49,038 nt of DNA from Deinococcus ruber (GCF_014648095.1 NZ_BMQL01000033.1:1-49038); one strand, 5' to 3'. Positions 1 through 11,266 are shown, numbered from the stretch's first letter. The notes: generated by a model from the letters alone, not told the origin. Numbers and translations: made by a program.

Positions 1-156
1 TTCGAAGTCGGCTGGACGCTCGTTTTGCGCCCACTCTCATAAAATTTGTCAGGCCATCAGAGTGCATAGCTTATGACCAGCACTTTGGAACAGTCAACAA
101 ACTATTAGACAGAACAAATCAGATTACCGAATACATTCAGTACAGGAATCTGAAGC
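1..156. other. AT-rich left edge, possible 3' remnant of a gene
   Basis: This stretch lies downstream of the leftward ABC-F gene and is clearly richer in A+T than the rest of the window. On the plus strand the third frame is open from the edge through the stretch and reads like ordinary protein (it includes IKFVRPSECIAYDQHFG) with AT-rich codons (ACA, AGA, TTA, AAT). The first frame is also open from the edge to a TAA at 40-42. Either could be the C-terminal end of a gene starting outside the window, or a decayed gene. No start codon or recognisable domain is visible, so nothing is named. Confidence 0.25.
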
Positions 157-2046
<1,890 letters not shown>

Positions 2047-2091
2047 AGAAAGAGTATACGTTTTGTGACAAATCCATCCTAAAATAAGAGA
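2047..2091. promoter_or_regulatory. 45-base divergent promoter region with central palindrome
   Basis: The two GTG start codons at 2046 (minus) and 2092 (plus) are only 45 bases apart. Each is preceded at six bases by a -10-like box: TATACT on the minus strand (2053-2058) and TAAAAT on the plus strand (2080-2085). Midway lies the 11-base palindrome TTTGTGACAAA (2062-2072), a possible operator placed to affect both promoters. No convincing -35 box is seen for either. Promoter positions are inferred from sequence only. Confidence 0.6.
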
Positions 2092-3696
2092 GTGAGTGCT
2101 TCGGGCGGTTTTCTATCTGGGATCAATCTGCGGGCGGCGATCACGGCTGTCGCGTGTGGGATCACTTTTGTGACCCTGGGCGCAGGCGTGGTTTCGGCGC
2201 AGACCGTCTCCACGCCTGCACCCACGCCCCCCGCAACCGACAGTGAACCGCTCCGTGTGCTGCAAGTCGGCGGCAGTGCCGAGGTACTTAACCGCGCCTG
2301 GGAGCAGGCACAGGTTTCGCAGAGCGTCGTTCAGGCACTCCGAACCGGTACAGGCCGCGCCGTGCTGGGCCTTCCCGAAGGCGGCAAACTTACGCTGGGT
2401 AGCGCCTCGATGATGCGTCTGAACAACGGACAGCCCGATCTACAGAGTGGCCGCTTCTTTGTCAACGGCATCGGACAGCTGTATCTGGCAGGCGCACACC
2501 TGAATACTCAAGGGCAGATACGGATGGACGCAGACGGCAAGGTGATGCGAATCGCCGTCGTCATGGGACAGGTGCGGATTTCACGCGACGGCCATACCAC
2601 GGTGCTCTCGGCGGGCCAGCAATACGATCTGATATCAGATCAGGTTCATCCGTTCAACGAGAAGGACCCGTGGTACCGCTCGCAGTTCGCAGGAAGTGGC
2701 GACGTGACGGTACAGGCGACACGCGGCAGCGTCATGGCAGATCAGAGCGCTCAGACCCCGCCGTCGTGGCAGGCCATCCAGCTTGGACAGACGTTGAACA
2801 TGGGAGGCCGCATCAAAACGGGTGCCAACGCCTGGGCCGAACTGGGCTTTACCGGGGGCGGCTACCTGCGGCTTCAGGCTGACAGTCAGCTGAAGGTACT
2901 GAGTGTCGACAGGACTGCTGCCGGGCGTCAGGTGCTGCTGCAACTGGAGTCGGGCAGCGCCTGGAACGTGGTTGCCAAGGGGCAGGGCGGCTACCAGATC
3001 ACCACGCCCACCGTGACCACGGCTGTCCGGGGCACGGTCTTCCGGGTCGATGCTGCCGGGCTGGTCAAGGTCTTCGACGGAGTGGTAGCGCTGCCGTCCC
3101 AGGCCGACGTGCTGCTCTCGGTGGGCCAGCAGCGCAGTGCGGGCGGACAAGTCGAGCCGCTTCAACGCGACGCGCTCGACGACCTGAATATGACGCTCGA
3201 TACCGAACGGAGCGCCCGCACCGTGCTGAACATCTCGTCGCTGAACCTGACCCCCGACCTTCAACTGGCGGTCAGCAGCAATCCGAATTCCGTGCTGACC
3301 GCCACCATCGGAGACCATACCTATTCGCTGTCGGGCGAGGGCAGCGCGTACCAGCTGAAACAGTCGCTGCCCGAAGGCCGCTACACCCTGACGCTGCGGG
3401 TGCTGAGGCCCGGTCAGACCCGCGTACTGAACCGGACGCTGACGGTAGACCGCACGCCGCCTGCCGTGCATATCACCAGCCTGCAACAGACCGGACGTAT
3501 CCTCAGGATTCGCGGCGACGTGAGCGACGCCCTGACTGCCAGACCACTGCTGCGTGCCACGCTGGGAGGCAGAACGTATACCCTGCACGCCAGCGGCCCC
3601 TTCGACTGGACGTTGCCCGCCGCTTCCAGCCCCCTTGATCTTCAGATAACAGCGCTCGATGATACGGGCAACGAGGGTCATGCGATCCTTCCCTGA
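2092..3696 (+). CDS. secreted FecR-domain protein
   Basis: 534 residues. Residues 1-36 form a signal peptide with a hydrophobic core (AAITAVACGITFVTLGAG) and an SAQ cleavage-like end, so it is probably exported. There are two FecR-type beta-rich segments, at roughly 75-170 and 220-330; the second contains the typical ITTPTVTTAVRGTVFRV stretch. The C-terminal 130 residues look like a beta-sandwich (TVDRTPPAVHITSL resembles bacterial Ig-like repeats). FecR domains sense envelope signals in siderophore systems, but in many bacteria FecR proteins of this build sit next to CHASE2 signalling proteins, as here. The next gene overlaps its end, so the two are probably co-translated. The start is GTG six bases after TAAAAT. 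The ligand is unknown. Confidence 0.85.
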   Translation: MSASGGFLSGINLRAAITAVACGITFVTLGAGVVSAQTVSTPAPTPPATDSEPLRVLQVGGSAEVLNRAWEQAQVSQSVVQALRTGTGRAVLGLPEGGKLTLGSASMMRLNNGQPDLQSGRFFVNGIGQLYLAGAHLNTQGQIRMDADGKVMRIAVVMGQVRISRDGHTTVLSAGQQYDLISDQVHPFNEKDPWYRSQFAGSGDVTVQATRGSVMADQSAQTPPSWQAIQLGQTLNMGGRIKTGANAWAELGFTGGGYLRLQADSQLKVLSVDRTAAGRQVLLQLESGSAWNVVAKGQGGYQITTPTVTTAVRGTVFRVDAAGLVKVFDGVVALPSQADVLLSVGQQRSAGGQVEPLQRDALDDLNMTLDTERSARTVLNISSLNLTPDLQLAVSSNPNSVLTATIGDHTYSLSGEGSAYQLKQSLPEGRYTLTLRVLRPGQTRVLNRTLTVDRTPPAVHITSLQQTGRILRIRGDVSDALTARPLLRATLGGRTYTLHASGPFDWTLPAASSPLDLQITALDDTGNEGHAILP

Positions 3697-5215
3697 AGTT
3701 GCCAGCTCTGCCAGCGGCACGCCGGCCCGCCCAGTGCGGCCCCGGCGGCCTCTGGCTTCCAGCCTGACGCGCTGGCTGATACCGGCAGCGGCGGCACTGG
3801 GCCTGCTGCTCTCGCTGCCCGCCGCGCTCAATCAGTCGCTCTGGGACGCACTGAACCGCTCGTTGCCCGCCCCGCCCGACAAACGGGTTCTGGTCGTGGG
3901 CATCGACGACGCCACCCTGAGCGATTACGGACGCATCGACACCTGGAACCGCAGCCTGTACGCCCGCGCCCTGAACACGCTGAACGAGGCCGGAGTGCGG
4001 GCCACGGCGCTCGACATCCTGTTTGCAGGGCGGGCCAGCGGCGACGCGGCGCTCAGCCCGCTGCTGGAAAGCTCGCGGGTGGTCGTGGCGACAGCTCCCG
4101 AAGACCCCAGGGGGCAGGAGCTGGGGCCAAGCGGCGCAGTACACGCCCAGACAGGTCTTTCTCTGCTGAATATCGATGCAGACGGCGTGGTACGCAAGTT
4201 CCAGCGCTCTTATAAACTGCCCGACGGCACGCTGTATCCCAGCCTCAGCGAGCGACTGGCGCAGGCGGCAGGCATCGGCGTGCAGGCCAGCACTGTGCCG
4301 CAGACGCTGCGCTACATCGCCAGCGACCGCAACACGCTGCCGGTCATCTCGTTCCGCGATCTGGTGAATGGCAACGTGAGCTACGCCAGCCTGCAAGACA
4401 AACTGGTGCTGATCGGCCTGACCGCCAGCGGCAGCGACGGAGCCAATTATCTGGATGTGGCACGCCAGCCGGTGCCGGGGGTGCTGCTTCAGGCGCGGGC
4501 GGTGTCGTCGCTGCTGTCTGCTCCGTTCCAGACGGTGCCGCTGTGGTCAACGATGCTGCTGGGTCTGCTGGCCGCCACCATCACGGTGCTGCTGCGAAAC
4601 CTGTGGGGCTTCTGGCTGGCGTTGGCTGCGGTGGGAATATCCGTTCCGCTGTGGCTCGCTAACATCCAGTTTCCCGGCCTGACCATCTCGCTGGGAGCCA
4701 TTGCCGGGCTGCTGCTGCTGGCGCTGGAACGCTGGCTTCAGCTGCGGCAACTCGGCGTGATCGATCCGCTGACCGGCCTGGGCAACCGACTGGCCTTTAC
4801 GCGTGCCATGGAGATGCGCTGGGCCATCCGGGCCGAACGCCCGCTGGGGCTGCTGCTGGTCGATCTGAGCAGCTTCCGCGAGACGGCGCACCGACTGGGT
4901 GCCCATGCCGGAGACGCGCTGTTTCAGCAGCTGGCTGCCACACTCAGCAGCAACAAGCGCCGGGGCGACATGGTCTTCCGCTGGGGAGCCGACGAATTTC
5001 TGATCCTGGTGGACAACACCGATGCTCAGCAACTGGCGCGTTTTGCCACCAAGCTTCAGACCAGTCTGAGTGAGATGGGCGGCCAGACGACCTCGGGACG
5101 CCCGAGCATCGGCTACGCTGTTACCAGTTCCGACCTGTACACCCCCACCGACCTGATCGAGCGTGCCTCCCGTATGCGCTACCGCAACAAGTACCGCGAC
5201 GACCAGAGCACCTGA
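3680..5215 (+). CDS. CHASE2-GGDEF membrane signalling protein (degenerate GGDEF)
   Basis: About 511 residues. One membrane helix near the N-terminus (LIPAAAALGLLLSLPAAL) is followed by an extracytoplasmic CHASE2 sensor of about 220 residues (VVGIDDATLSDYGRIDTWNR is typical) and then three helices (about 285-350). The C-terminal GGDEF domain starts at DPLTGLGNR. The signature reads RWGADEF instead of GGDEF. In the usual FKxINDxxGHxxGD segment the protein has FRETAHRLGAHAGD, so the Asn that binds the guanine base is replaced, while one metal Asp and the GD are kept. An RxxD inhibitory-site pattern (RRGD) precedes the signature. It may be a weak cyclase or a c-di-GMP receptor. The ATG at 3680 follows GAGGG; an in-frame ATG at 3659 lacks a ribosome site. 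It overlaps the FecR gene by 17 bases. Confidence 0.88.
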   Translation: MRSFPEVASSASGTPARPVRPRRPLASSLTRWLIPAAAALGLLLSLPAALNQSLWDALNRSLPAPPDKRVLVVGIDDATLSDYGRIDTWNRSLYARALNTLNEAGVRATALDILFAGRASGDAALSPLLESSRVVVATAPEDPRGQELGPSGAVHAQTGLSLLNIDADGVVRKFQRSYKLPDGTLYPSLSERLAQAAGIGVQASTVPQTLRYIASDRNTLPVISFRDLVNGNVSYASLQDKLVLIGLTASGSDGANYLDVARQPVPGVLLQARAVSSLLSAPFQTVPLWSTMLLGLLAATITVLLRNLWGFWLALAAVGISVPLWLANIQFPGLTISLGAIAGLLLLALERWLQLRQLGVIDPLTGLGNRLAFTRAMEMRWAIRAERPLGLLLVDLSSFRETAHRLGAHAGDALFQQLAATLSSNKRRGDMVFRWGADEFLILVDNTDAQQLARFATKLQTSLSEMGGQTTSGRPSIGYAVTSSDLYTPTDLIERASRMRYRNKYRDDQST

Positions 5216-5227
5216 CGACTCAAAAGA

Positions 5228-5267
5228 GAGTGGGAACGGCTCAGGCATCTTGCCACCGTTCCCACTC
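5228..5267. repeat. 40-base palindromic repeat, copy A (convergent junction)
   Basis: GAGTGGGAACGG, a 16-base loop, then CCGTTCCCACTC: a perfect 12-bp stem between the convergent GGDEF gene and valS. The reverse complement matches 17342-17381 at 38 of 40 positions, including most of the loop. That makes it a dispersed element rather than two independent terminators. There is no long T-run on either side. It probably ends or protects both transcripts. Confidence 0.8.
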
Positions 5268-5284
5268 CCGTTCCTCGCTCGGCT

Positions 5285-8029
5285 CTAAAACTGTGCCAGC
5301 ACAGCTTCCAGGCGTTCTTTCTGCGCCGAGAAGTCCACCACGCGCCGCTGCTCTTCCTCGACCACCTCGGCAGGAGCACGCGCCACGAAGCCCGCGTTGC
5401 CCAGCTTGCCCTGCGCCTGAGCGATCTGCTTGCCGATCTCGGTGAGGCGCTTGCGCTGCTTGCCCAGCCAATCGGCAATATCCACCGTGCCCTCCAGCGG
5501 GGCCAGCACGCTCAGACCCGGCTCGACGGCGCTGAGCGTGCGGCCTTCCAGCGTCTCCACCAGCGTCACGCGGGCGATGCCCTCGACCACCGCCCGGTGC
5601 TCCCAGACGATTGCCGCGCTGTCGCCCTCCAGCGCGATATTCAGCCGCTCCTGTGGCGACAGACCCAACTCATTTTTCAGGCTCCGGGCAGCGCTCACAG
5701 CGGCACGCAGGATGTCGAAGGCGCGGTCGGCCTCGGCGTCGTTCAAAGCGTCGTCGGGCTGCGGCCAGGTGTGCACGGCCAGCTGACGGCGGTGGCCCAG
5801 GCTGGCGTACAGCTCACTGGTGATGAAGGGCATCACCGGATGCAGCAGCTTGAGGATGTGCTCCAGCACGGCTTTGACGGTCACCAGGGTGCCCAGCCGC
5901 CCCTGTGCGAGCGCAGGCTTGGCAGCTTCGATGTACCAGTCGCAGAATTCGTCCCAGGTGAAGCTGTACAGCGTCCGGATGGCGGCCCCGATATCGAGCG
6001 CGTCGAGGTGGGCGCTGACCTCGCGGGTCACGGTGCCCAGGCGACTGATGATCCAGCGGTCGGCCAGCGTCAGCAGATCAGGCTGCTCCTTCACCAGATG
6101 CAGCGCGTCGCGGCTGCGGATCGGGTCGCCCATGCGTTCGCGCACCGCGTGGCGCACGTAGCGGGTCAGTACGTCGCCGCTGCCGGATTCGCCCAGCAGC
6201 CCAGCCTCATCGGCCTTCTGAAAGTTCATCATGGCGAAGCGGGCCGCGTTCCACAGCTTGTTGGCAAAGTTCCGGCCCTGCTCGAAGCGCCGGGGGTCGT
6301 GGCGAATATCCTGCCCACCCGTCGAGAGGAAGGCGAAGGCAAAGCGCGAGGCGTCCACGCCGTACTCGTCGAAGAGGCCAAGCGGGTCGATGCCGTTGCC
6401 CTTGCTCTTGGACATCTTCTGACCCTTTTCGTCGAGGTACAGCCCATGCAGCATCACCTGCGAAAACGGAGCCTGCTCGGTCAGGGCGTAGCCCGCCATC
6501 TGCATTCGCGCCACCCAGAAGAACAGGATGTCGTAGCCGGTCACGAGCACCTGGGTCGGGTAGAACTTCTGGAAGTCCTCGCTGTCGAGGTCGGGCCAGC
6601 CGAGCGTCGAAAACGGCCACAGGTTGCTGGAAAACCAGGTGTCGAACACGTCGGGGTCGCGGCGCAGGTTCAGGTGAGCGTAGCGGGGGTCGGCGTCGCA
6701 GTCGAGATCGGGGGTGGCCGGATCGGGCACGTAGATGTTGCCTTCCTCGTCGTACCACGCCGGAATCTGGTGGCCCCACCACAGCTGCCGACTGATGTTC
6801 CAGTCGCGGATATTCTCCAGCCAGTCGCGGTTGACCTTGGCGTACCGCTCGGGCGTGAGCTTGATCTCTCCGGCATCCAGGCCCGCCAACACCTGCGCGG
6901 CCATCGGCTTCATGTTCACGAACCACTGCGTCGAGATGATCGGCTCGACCGGCACTTTGGTGCGCTCGGAAATGCCGATGGCCGTCTTATGGTCCTTCTG
7001 CTCGATCAGGTCGCCGCTCGCTTCCAGCGCCCTGACCACGGCCTTGCGGGCGGCGAAGCGCTCCAGGCCGCGAAATTCTTCGGGCACCAGCTCGCCGCTC
7101 AGGTTGCCCTGAAGATCGATCACGCTGGGGCGCGAAAGGCCGTGCCGCTCCCCGATCTCGAAGTCGGTGGGGTCGTGGGCGGGCGTGATCTTCAGTGCTC
7201 CCACGCCGAACTCCATCTCGACCGCTTCATCTGCGATGATCGGAATCCAGCGCTTCGTGAGCGGAATGCGGGCCTTCAGGCCGATCAGGTGGGAAAAGCG
7301 TTCGTCGGACGGATGCACGGCAATCGCCTGATCCGCGAAGATCGTCTCCGGGCGCACCGTGGCGATGCGGATTTCTCCGGCGTCGCCGTTGCTGGCGGGC
7401 GTGGCGTCGTCCATCAGCTTGTACGACAGCGTGGACATCTGACCCGCCCGCTCTTCACGGTCGATTTCCAGCTCGCTGAGGGTGGTCTGCGAGGCCGGGT
7501 CCCAGTTCACGATGCGCTCGCCCCGGTAGGCCAGTCCGTCGTGGTACAGCTTCACGAACTGATGACGCACGGCGCGGCTCAGCAGGTCGTCCATGGTGAA
7601 GCGCTCGCGGGTCCAGTCGGCAGACACGCCCAGCCGCCGGAGCTGCTCCAGAATCACGCCGCCCGACTGCGCTTTCCAGTCCCAGACACGCTCCAGAAAG
7701 GCGTCGCGGCCCAGGTCGAAACGGCTCTGACCTTCCTGCCGCAGCTGCTTTTCGACCACCACCTGCGTCGAGATGCCCGCGTGGTCGGTGCCGGGCAGGT
7801 ACAGCGCCTCGAAGCCCTGCATGCGCTTGTAGCGAATCAGGGTGTCGATCAGGGTGTTGTCGAGCGCGTGACCCAGGTGCAGATTTCCGGTCACGTTGGG
7901 CGGCGGAATCACGATGGTAAAGGGGGGCTTGCTGCTGCTGGCGTCGGCGCGGAACGGCTCGCGGAACCAGCGCTCGGCCCATTTCGGCTCGGTCTGGGCG
8001 GGATCGAAAGACTTGGGAAGTTCGTTCAT
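5285..8029 (-). CDS. valS: valine--tRNA ligase
   Basis: Charges tRNA-Val with valine in the cytoplasm (class I synthetase). At 914 residues the length is normal. The class I ATP site appears as PPPNVTGNLHLGH (HLGH at 51-54) and KMSKSKGN at about 537. The large CP1 editing domain lies between them, and the C-terminal 65 residues form the ValRS coiled-coil arm (KRLTEIGKQIAQAQGKLGN). The frame stays open upstream to 8287, but that part runs through the NUDIX gene; MNELPKSFDP at 8029 gives the usual ValRS N-terminus. The start overlaps the NUDIX stop by four bases (ATGA), so translation is probably coupled. Regulation is probably through the T-box leader upstream of the NUDIX gene. Confidence 0.98.
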   Translation of the reverse strand: MNELPKSFDPAQTEPKWAERWFREPFRADASSSKPPFTIVIPPPNVTGNLHLGHALDNTLIDTLIRYKRMQGFEALYLPGTDHAGISTQVVVEKQLRQEGQSRFDLGRDAFLERVWDWKAQSGGVILEQLRRLGVSADWTRERFTMDDLLSRAVRHQFVKLYHDGLAYRGERIVNWDPASQTTLSELEIDREERAGQMSTLSYKLMDDATPASNGDAGEIRIATVRPETIFADQAIAVHPSDERFSHLIGLKARIPLTKRWIPIIADEAVEMEFGVGALKITPAHDPTDFEIGERHGLSRPSVIDLQGNLSGELVPEEFRGLERFAARKAVVRALEASGDLIEQKDHKTAIGISERTKVPVEPIISTQWFVNMKPMAAQVLAGLDAGEIKLTPERYAKVNRDWLENIRDWNISRQLWWGHQIPAWYDEEGNIYVPDPATPDLDCDADPRYAHLNLRRDPDVFDTWFSSNLWPFSTLGWPDLDSEDFQKFYPTQVLVTGYDILFFWVARMQMAGYALTEQAPFSQVMLHGLYLDEKGQKMSKSKGNGIDPLGLFDEYGVDASRFAFAFLSTGGQDIRHDPRRFEQGRNFANKLWNAARFAMMNFQKADEAGLLGESGSGDVLTRYVRHAVRERMGDPIRSRDALHLVKEQPDLLTLADRWIISRLGTVTREVSAHLDALDIGAAIRTLYSFTWDEFCDWYIEAAKPALAQGRLGTLVTVKAVLEHILKLLHPVMPFITSELYASLGHRRQLAVHTWPQPDDALNDAEADRAFDILRAAVSAARSLKNELGLSPQERLNIALEGDSAAIVWEHRAVVEGIARVTLVETLEGRTLSAVEPGLSVLAPLEGTVDIADWLGKQRKRLTEIGKQIAQAQGKLGNAGFVARAPAEVVEEEQRRVVDFSAQKERLEAVLAQF

Positions 8030-8490
8030 AGAGGCTCCTGAAGCAAAGACTGTTGAAGTGCGGGCAGTGCGGCGTCCAGATCCCAGTCGAGGCCGGGATG
8101 AGTCACAGATGCCCAGCGAAAGGCGAACACATGATCGTCGGCGGGATGGGTCCAGGCGTCGGGGGTACTCGGCGCGGCCACGAAGGCGTAGACATGACAG
8201 ACCTGAGAGCGTCGGGGCAACGGGCGAATCCACTCGTAGGAGGTCAGGTAGGTGGGATCGGTCAGGCTCAGACCCGATTCTTCCCACAGCTCGCGCACGG
8301 CGGCCTCGGCAGGACTCTCACCCGCCTCGACCCCGCCCGCCGGAACCTGCACCCCCGAATCGTCGGGAACGTGATCGAAGACCAGCAGCTCAGAGCCGCG
8401 CACCACGTAGCACACGGCCTTTTCGCGGAATGCCTGCTGTGCCGCCGTCGTCCTGGCCTGTGCCAGCGTGCCGAACAAATGAATACCCAT
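8026..8490 (-). CDS. NUDIX hydrolase
   Basis: 154 residues. The Nudix box reads GGVEAGESPAEAAVRELWEESG, close to the consensus GX5EX7REUXEEXGU, with the metal-binding Glu residues present, so it should hydrolyse a nucleoside diphosphate linked to another group. The substrate cannot be told. The frame extends upstream to 8655, but that part covers the T-box and terminator. Possible starts are ATG at 8520 (poor ribosome site) and ATG at 8490, which has GAGG five bases upstream and leads directly into the conserved region (MGIHLFGTLAQ). It is the first gene of a two-gene operon with valS, an unusual partner that would share amino-acid-responsive control. Confidence 0.88.
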   Translation of the reverse strand: MGIHLFGTLAQARTTAAQQAFREKAVCYVVRGSELLVFDHVPDDSGVQVPAGGVEAGESPAEAAVRELWEESGLSLTDPTYLTSYEWIRPLPRRSQVCHVYAFVAAPSTPDAWTHPADDHVFAFRWASVTHPGLDWDLDAALPALQQSLLQEPL

Positions 8491-8531
8491 CACGACCTCA
8501 TTGAGCGCTGCGCTCTGCATCCTGGGGTACG

Positions 8532-8584
8532 AAAAAACGCCTCGCCGCCGGAAAGCTGCTGCTTCCCTGTTGCGGACGAGGCGT
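8532..8584 (-). terminator. intrinsic terminator of the T-box leader
   Basis: On the minus strand ACGCCTCG (8584-8577) pairs perfectly with CGAGGCGT (8544-8537), and a T-run (8537-8532) follows immediately. It lies between the T-box sequence and the NUDIX start, where a T-box attenuator would sit. Confidence 0.85.
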
Positions 8585-8842
8585 GACCGGTCAGAGTCGC
8601 GTTCCCGTGGTACCACCGCACTTCCCCGCTGAAACCTGCCGTGCGGGGCGCTCATCTGCGCTGTAGCGGGCGCACCCGGAGGACTCTACTGAGCCGCATA
8701 CGCGGCGGCCTTTCTTTCCTCTACTCGCGGGCGACGTTCTCCGGCGGCTCTCCCCGGCGGCCTCTCAGTCACAACCGCACGGGTTGCAGGCCACTGTTCC
8801 TGTGGGCACCTGCCGGGTACTCTTCCCGGTCATCGTGCGGGC
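8532..8842 (-). promoter_or_regulatory. T-box leader, predicted tRNA-responsive, upstream of NUDIX-valS
   Basis: The gene-free stretch between the GNAT gene and the NUDIX-valS operon carries, on the minus strand, GCGGTGGTACCACGGGAACG (core 8617-8604). This matches the conserved T-box antiterminator sequence (AGGGTGGTACCGCGG type). It is followed 20 bases later by a strong intrinsic terminator. The 200 or so bases upstream are rich in inverted repeats (for example CCGGCGG-type stems), as expected for stems I-III. T-box leaders bind uncharged tRNA through a specifier codon and the tRNA 3' end and so prevent termination. The downstream valS predicts tRNA-Val as ligand. I could not place the specifier codon with certainty. 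Confidence 0.78.
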
Positions 8843-8848
8843 AGTATA
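8843..8848 (-). promoter_or_regulatory. -10 box of the NUDIX-valS leader
   Basis: TATACT on the minus strand inside TTTGGTATACTG, at the 5' end of the T-box region. No good -35 box lies 17 bases upstream. Transcription would begin near 8837. Confidence 0.55.
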
Positions 8849-8873
8849 CCAAACGCCCGGCGGCAGAAGGCCG

Positions 8874-9419
8874 CTATTCCAGCGCCGCCCAGTCTTCGGC
8901 GGTGATTTCCATATGAACGTCGGTGCGGTCGGGGGCGTTGCTGCGGCCCACCTCGCGGAACCCGCTCGCCAGAAACGAGCGCTGGGCGCGTTTGTTGTGC
9001 GAAAAGGTGGTCAGGCGGATGCGCGAGAGCGGCGGATTGCGCGTACCGAAAGCCCAGTTCAGCAGCGCCCGCACGGCGTCGCGTCCGTACCCCTGACCCC
9101 ACAGAGCACGCTCTCCGATCATCACTCCCAGGGTGGCAAAGCGGGCCTGAGCAGGCGGAGGCGGATACAGGTCGTACAGCTCGATGCTGCCGATCAACTG
9201 TTGCTGTTCGTCGAAGATGCCGAAGCCGTGGCGGTCGCCGCCTCGTTCCTCATCGATCATCACGCGCCGGAACAGAAACTCAGGGATGCGGATCGGCTGA
9301 GCACCGTTCCAGTCGGCCAGCTCACGGTCGCGGAAGTAGCTGTACAGCCGACGCCACTCGGTCGAATCGAGCTGAACCAGCGGTTTCAGGGTCACACGGC
9401 CCCACTGCGGTGCACTCAT
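8874..9419 (-). CDS. GNAT family N-acetyltransferase (RimJ/RimL-like)
   Basis: 181 residues. A GNAT fold is indicated by LGVMIGERALWGQGYGRDAV at about 95-115, where the GQGYGRDA part is the acetyl-CoA pyrophosphate-binding motif A. The later stretch RIRLTTFSHNKRAQRSFLASGF is motif B with the usual Asn-x-x-Ala contacts. The overall pattern is that of RimJ/RimL-type acetyltransferases, which act on protein N-termini or small amines; the substrate is unknown. The ATG at 9419 lies eight bases after TACACT on the minus strand (9433-9428), so the mRNA may be leaderless. It ends 25 bases before the -10 box of the NUDIX-valS leader. Confidence 0.85.
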   Translation of the reverse strand: MSAPQWGRVTLKPLVQLDSTEWRRLYSYFRDRELADWNGAQPIRIPEFLFRRVMIDEERGGDRHGFGIFDEQQQLIGSIELYDLYPPPPAQARFATLGVMIGERALWGQGYGRDAVRALLNWAFGTRNPPLSRIRLTTFSHNKRAQRSFLASGFREVGRSNAPDRTDVHMEITAEDWAALE

Positions 9420-9555
9420 GCCGGGTCAGTGTAGCAAGATGCACGCGGATCGGCGTAGACAGCCGTGTGATCTGCCGGGCACAGTACGGCACAGCACGCC
9501 AATACAGACGGGCGACCCGTGAAGGCCGCCCGCAGTGTCGTCATAGCAGGTGAAA

Positions 9556-10146
9556 TCAGTGAACGGAGCGCTGACTGCTGAGGTTGCCGCCGCCGATGGC
9601 CGAATCCAGGTCGATGGCTCCGGTGCGCTTGAAGATCCGCACGGCCTCGTCGGACTGAACGCCCTGCTGACCACGGGCGAACACCAGGATGTGCCCGTTC
9701 TTCATGCTCTGGTAATACCCTTCGGCCACACGGGCGGGCATGCCGAACTGACGCATCAGCTTGACGTAATCGCCGCTGTCGCTGCCTGCCAGCGCCCCGA
9801 AGAGCGCCCCCATGCCTGCGCCGCCCAGCACGCCGAACAGCATGCCCAGCAGCCCGCCTTCCTGATAGATGCGCGTGACCGGAATGATCAGCAGCAGCAG
9901 CCAGACGGGAACTGTCAGGGCAAGGCCGCCCAGCACGCCGATGAACGCGCCGCGAAGCACGCCACCCGCGCCCGCCGGGGCACCGTCTTCGGGGCTGACG
10001 CCAGTCTGCGAGGCGAGTTCAGATTCCTGCACCACGTCCAGCATGGTGAAACCCAGATTGTTGCGCTGATATCCCTGGTTGAGCAGGGCTTCGATGGCGA
10101 CTTTGACCTGGGCAGGCTCACGAAAGAGGGCAACGACGCTTTCCAT
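9556..10146 (-). CDS. YflT-like stress protein with glycine-rich membrane region
   Basis: 196 residues. The N-terminal 60 residues (MESVVALFREPAQVKVAIEA) resemble the 'general stress protein 17M' domain of the YflT type. Two glycine-rich hydrophobic segments follow, at about 83-108 (GGVLRGAFIGVLGGLALTVP) and 118-140 (GLLGMLFGVLGGAGMGALFG), the glycine-zipper pattern of membrane-inserting helices. The C-terminus returns to a soluble alpha/beta stretch (MKNGHILVFARGQQGVQSDE). The family is tied to stress responses in Bacillus, but its biochemical role is unknown. It is transcribed alone, with TACAAC close to the start codon. Confidence 0.72.
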   Translation of the reverse strand: MESVVALFREPAQVKVAIEALLNQGYQRNNLGFTMLDVVQESELASQTGVSPEDGAPAGAGGVLRGAFIGVLGGLALTVPVWLLLLIIPVTRIYQEGGLLGMLFGVLGGAGMGALFGALAGSDSGDYVKLMRQFGMPARVAEGYYQSMKNGHILVFARGQQGVQSDEAVRIFKRTGAIDLDSAIGGGNLSSQRSVH

Positions 10147-10244
10147 TGCAGCAGTTGTACCACAGCACGCTCGGCGGTTGCCAGGGACAGCCGACCTGAC
10201 GAACTTCAGCCGGGCTTGAAGGCACCGTCACCAGCCGCGCAGCC

Positions 10245-11192
<948 letters not shown>

Positions 11193-11266
11193 AGGGGTAC
11201 TTTAGCTTGTAAAGCGCAGTGGACCGCAGCGGCGTCAAGGTGAGATTAAGGGCACGGTCAGGCGGG

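Noticed and set aside
5597..8041. Very long open frame (814 codons) antisense to valS
   Set aside because: Translated product is a low-information His/Gln/Val/Gly-rich sequence produced by GC-biased codons of valS read backwards; valS itself has all family motifs.
8030..8287. 86-residue N-terminal extension of valS
   Set aside because: It lies within the NUDIX coding region in another frame and has no ValRS-like sequence; the ATG at 8029 fits the family start.
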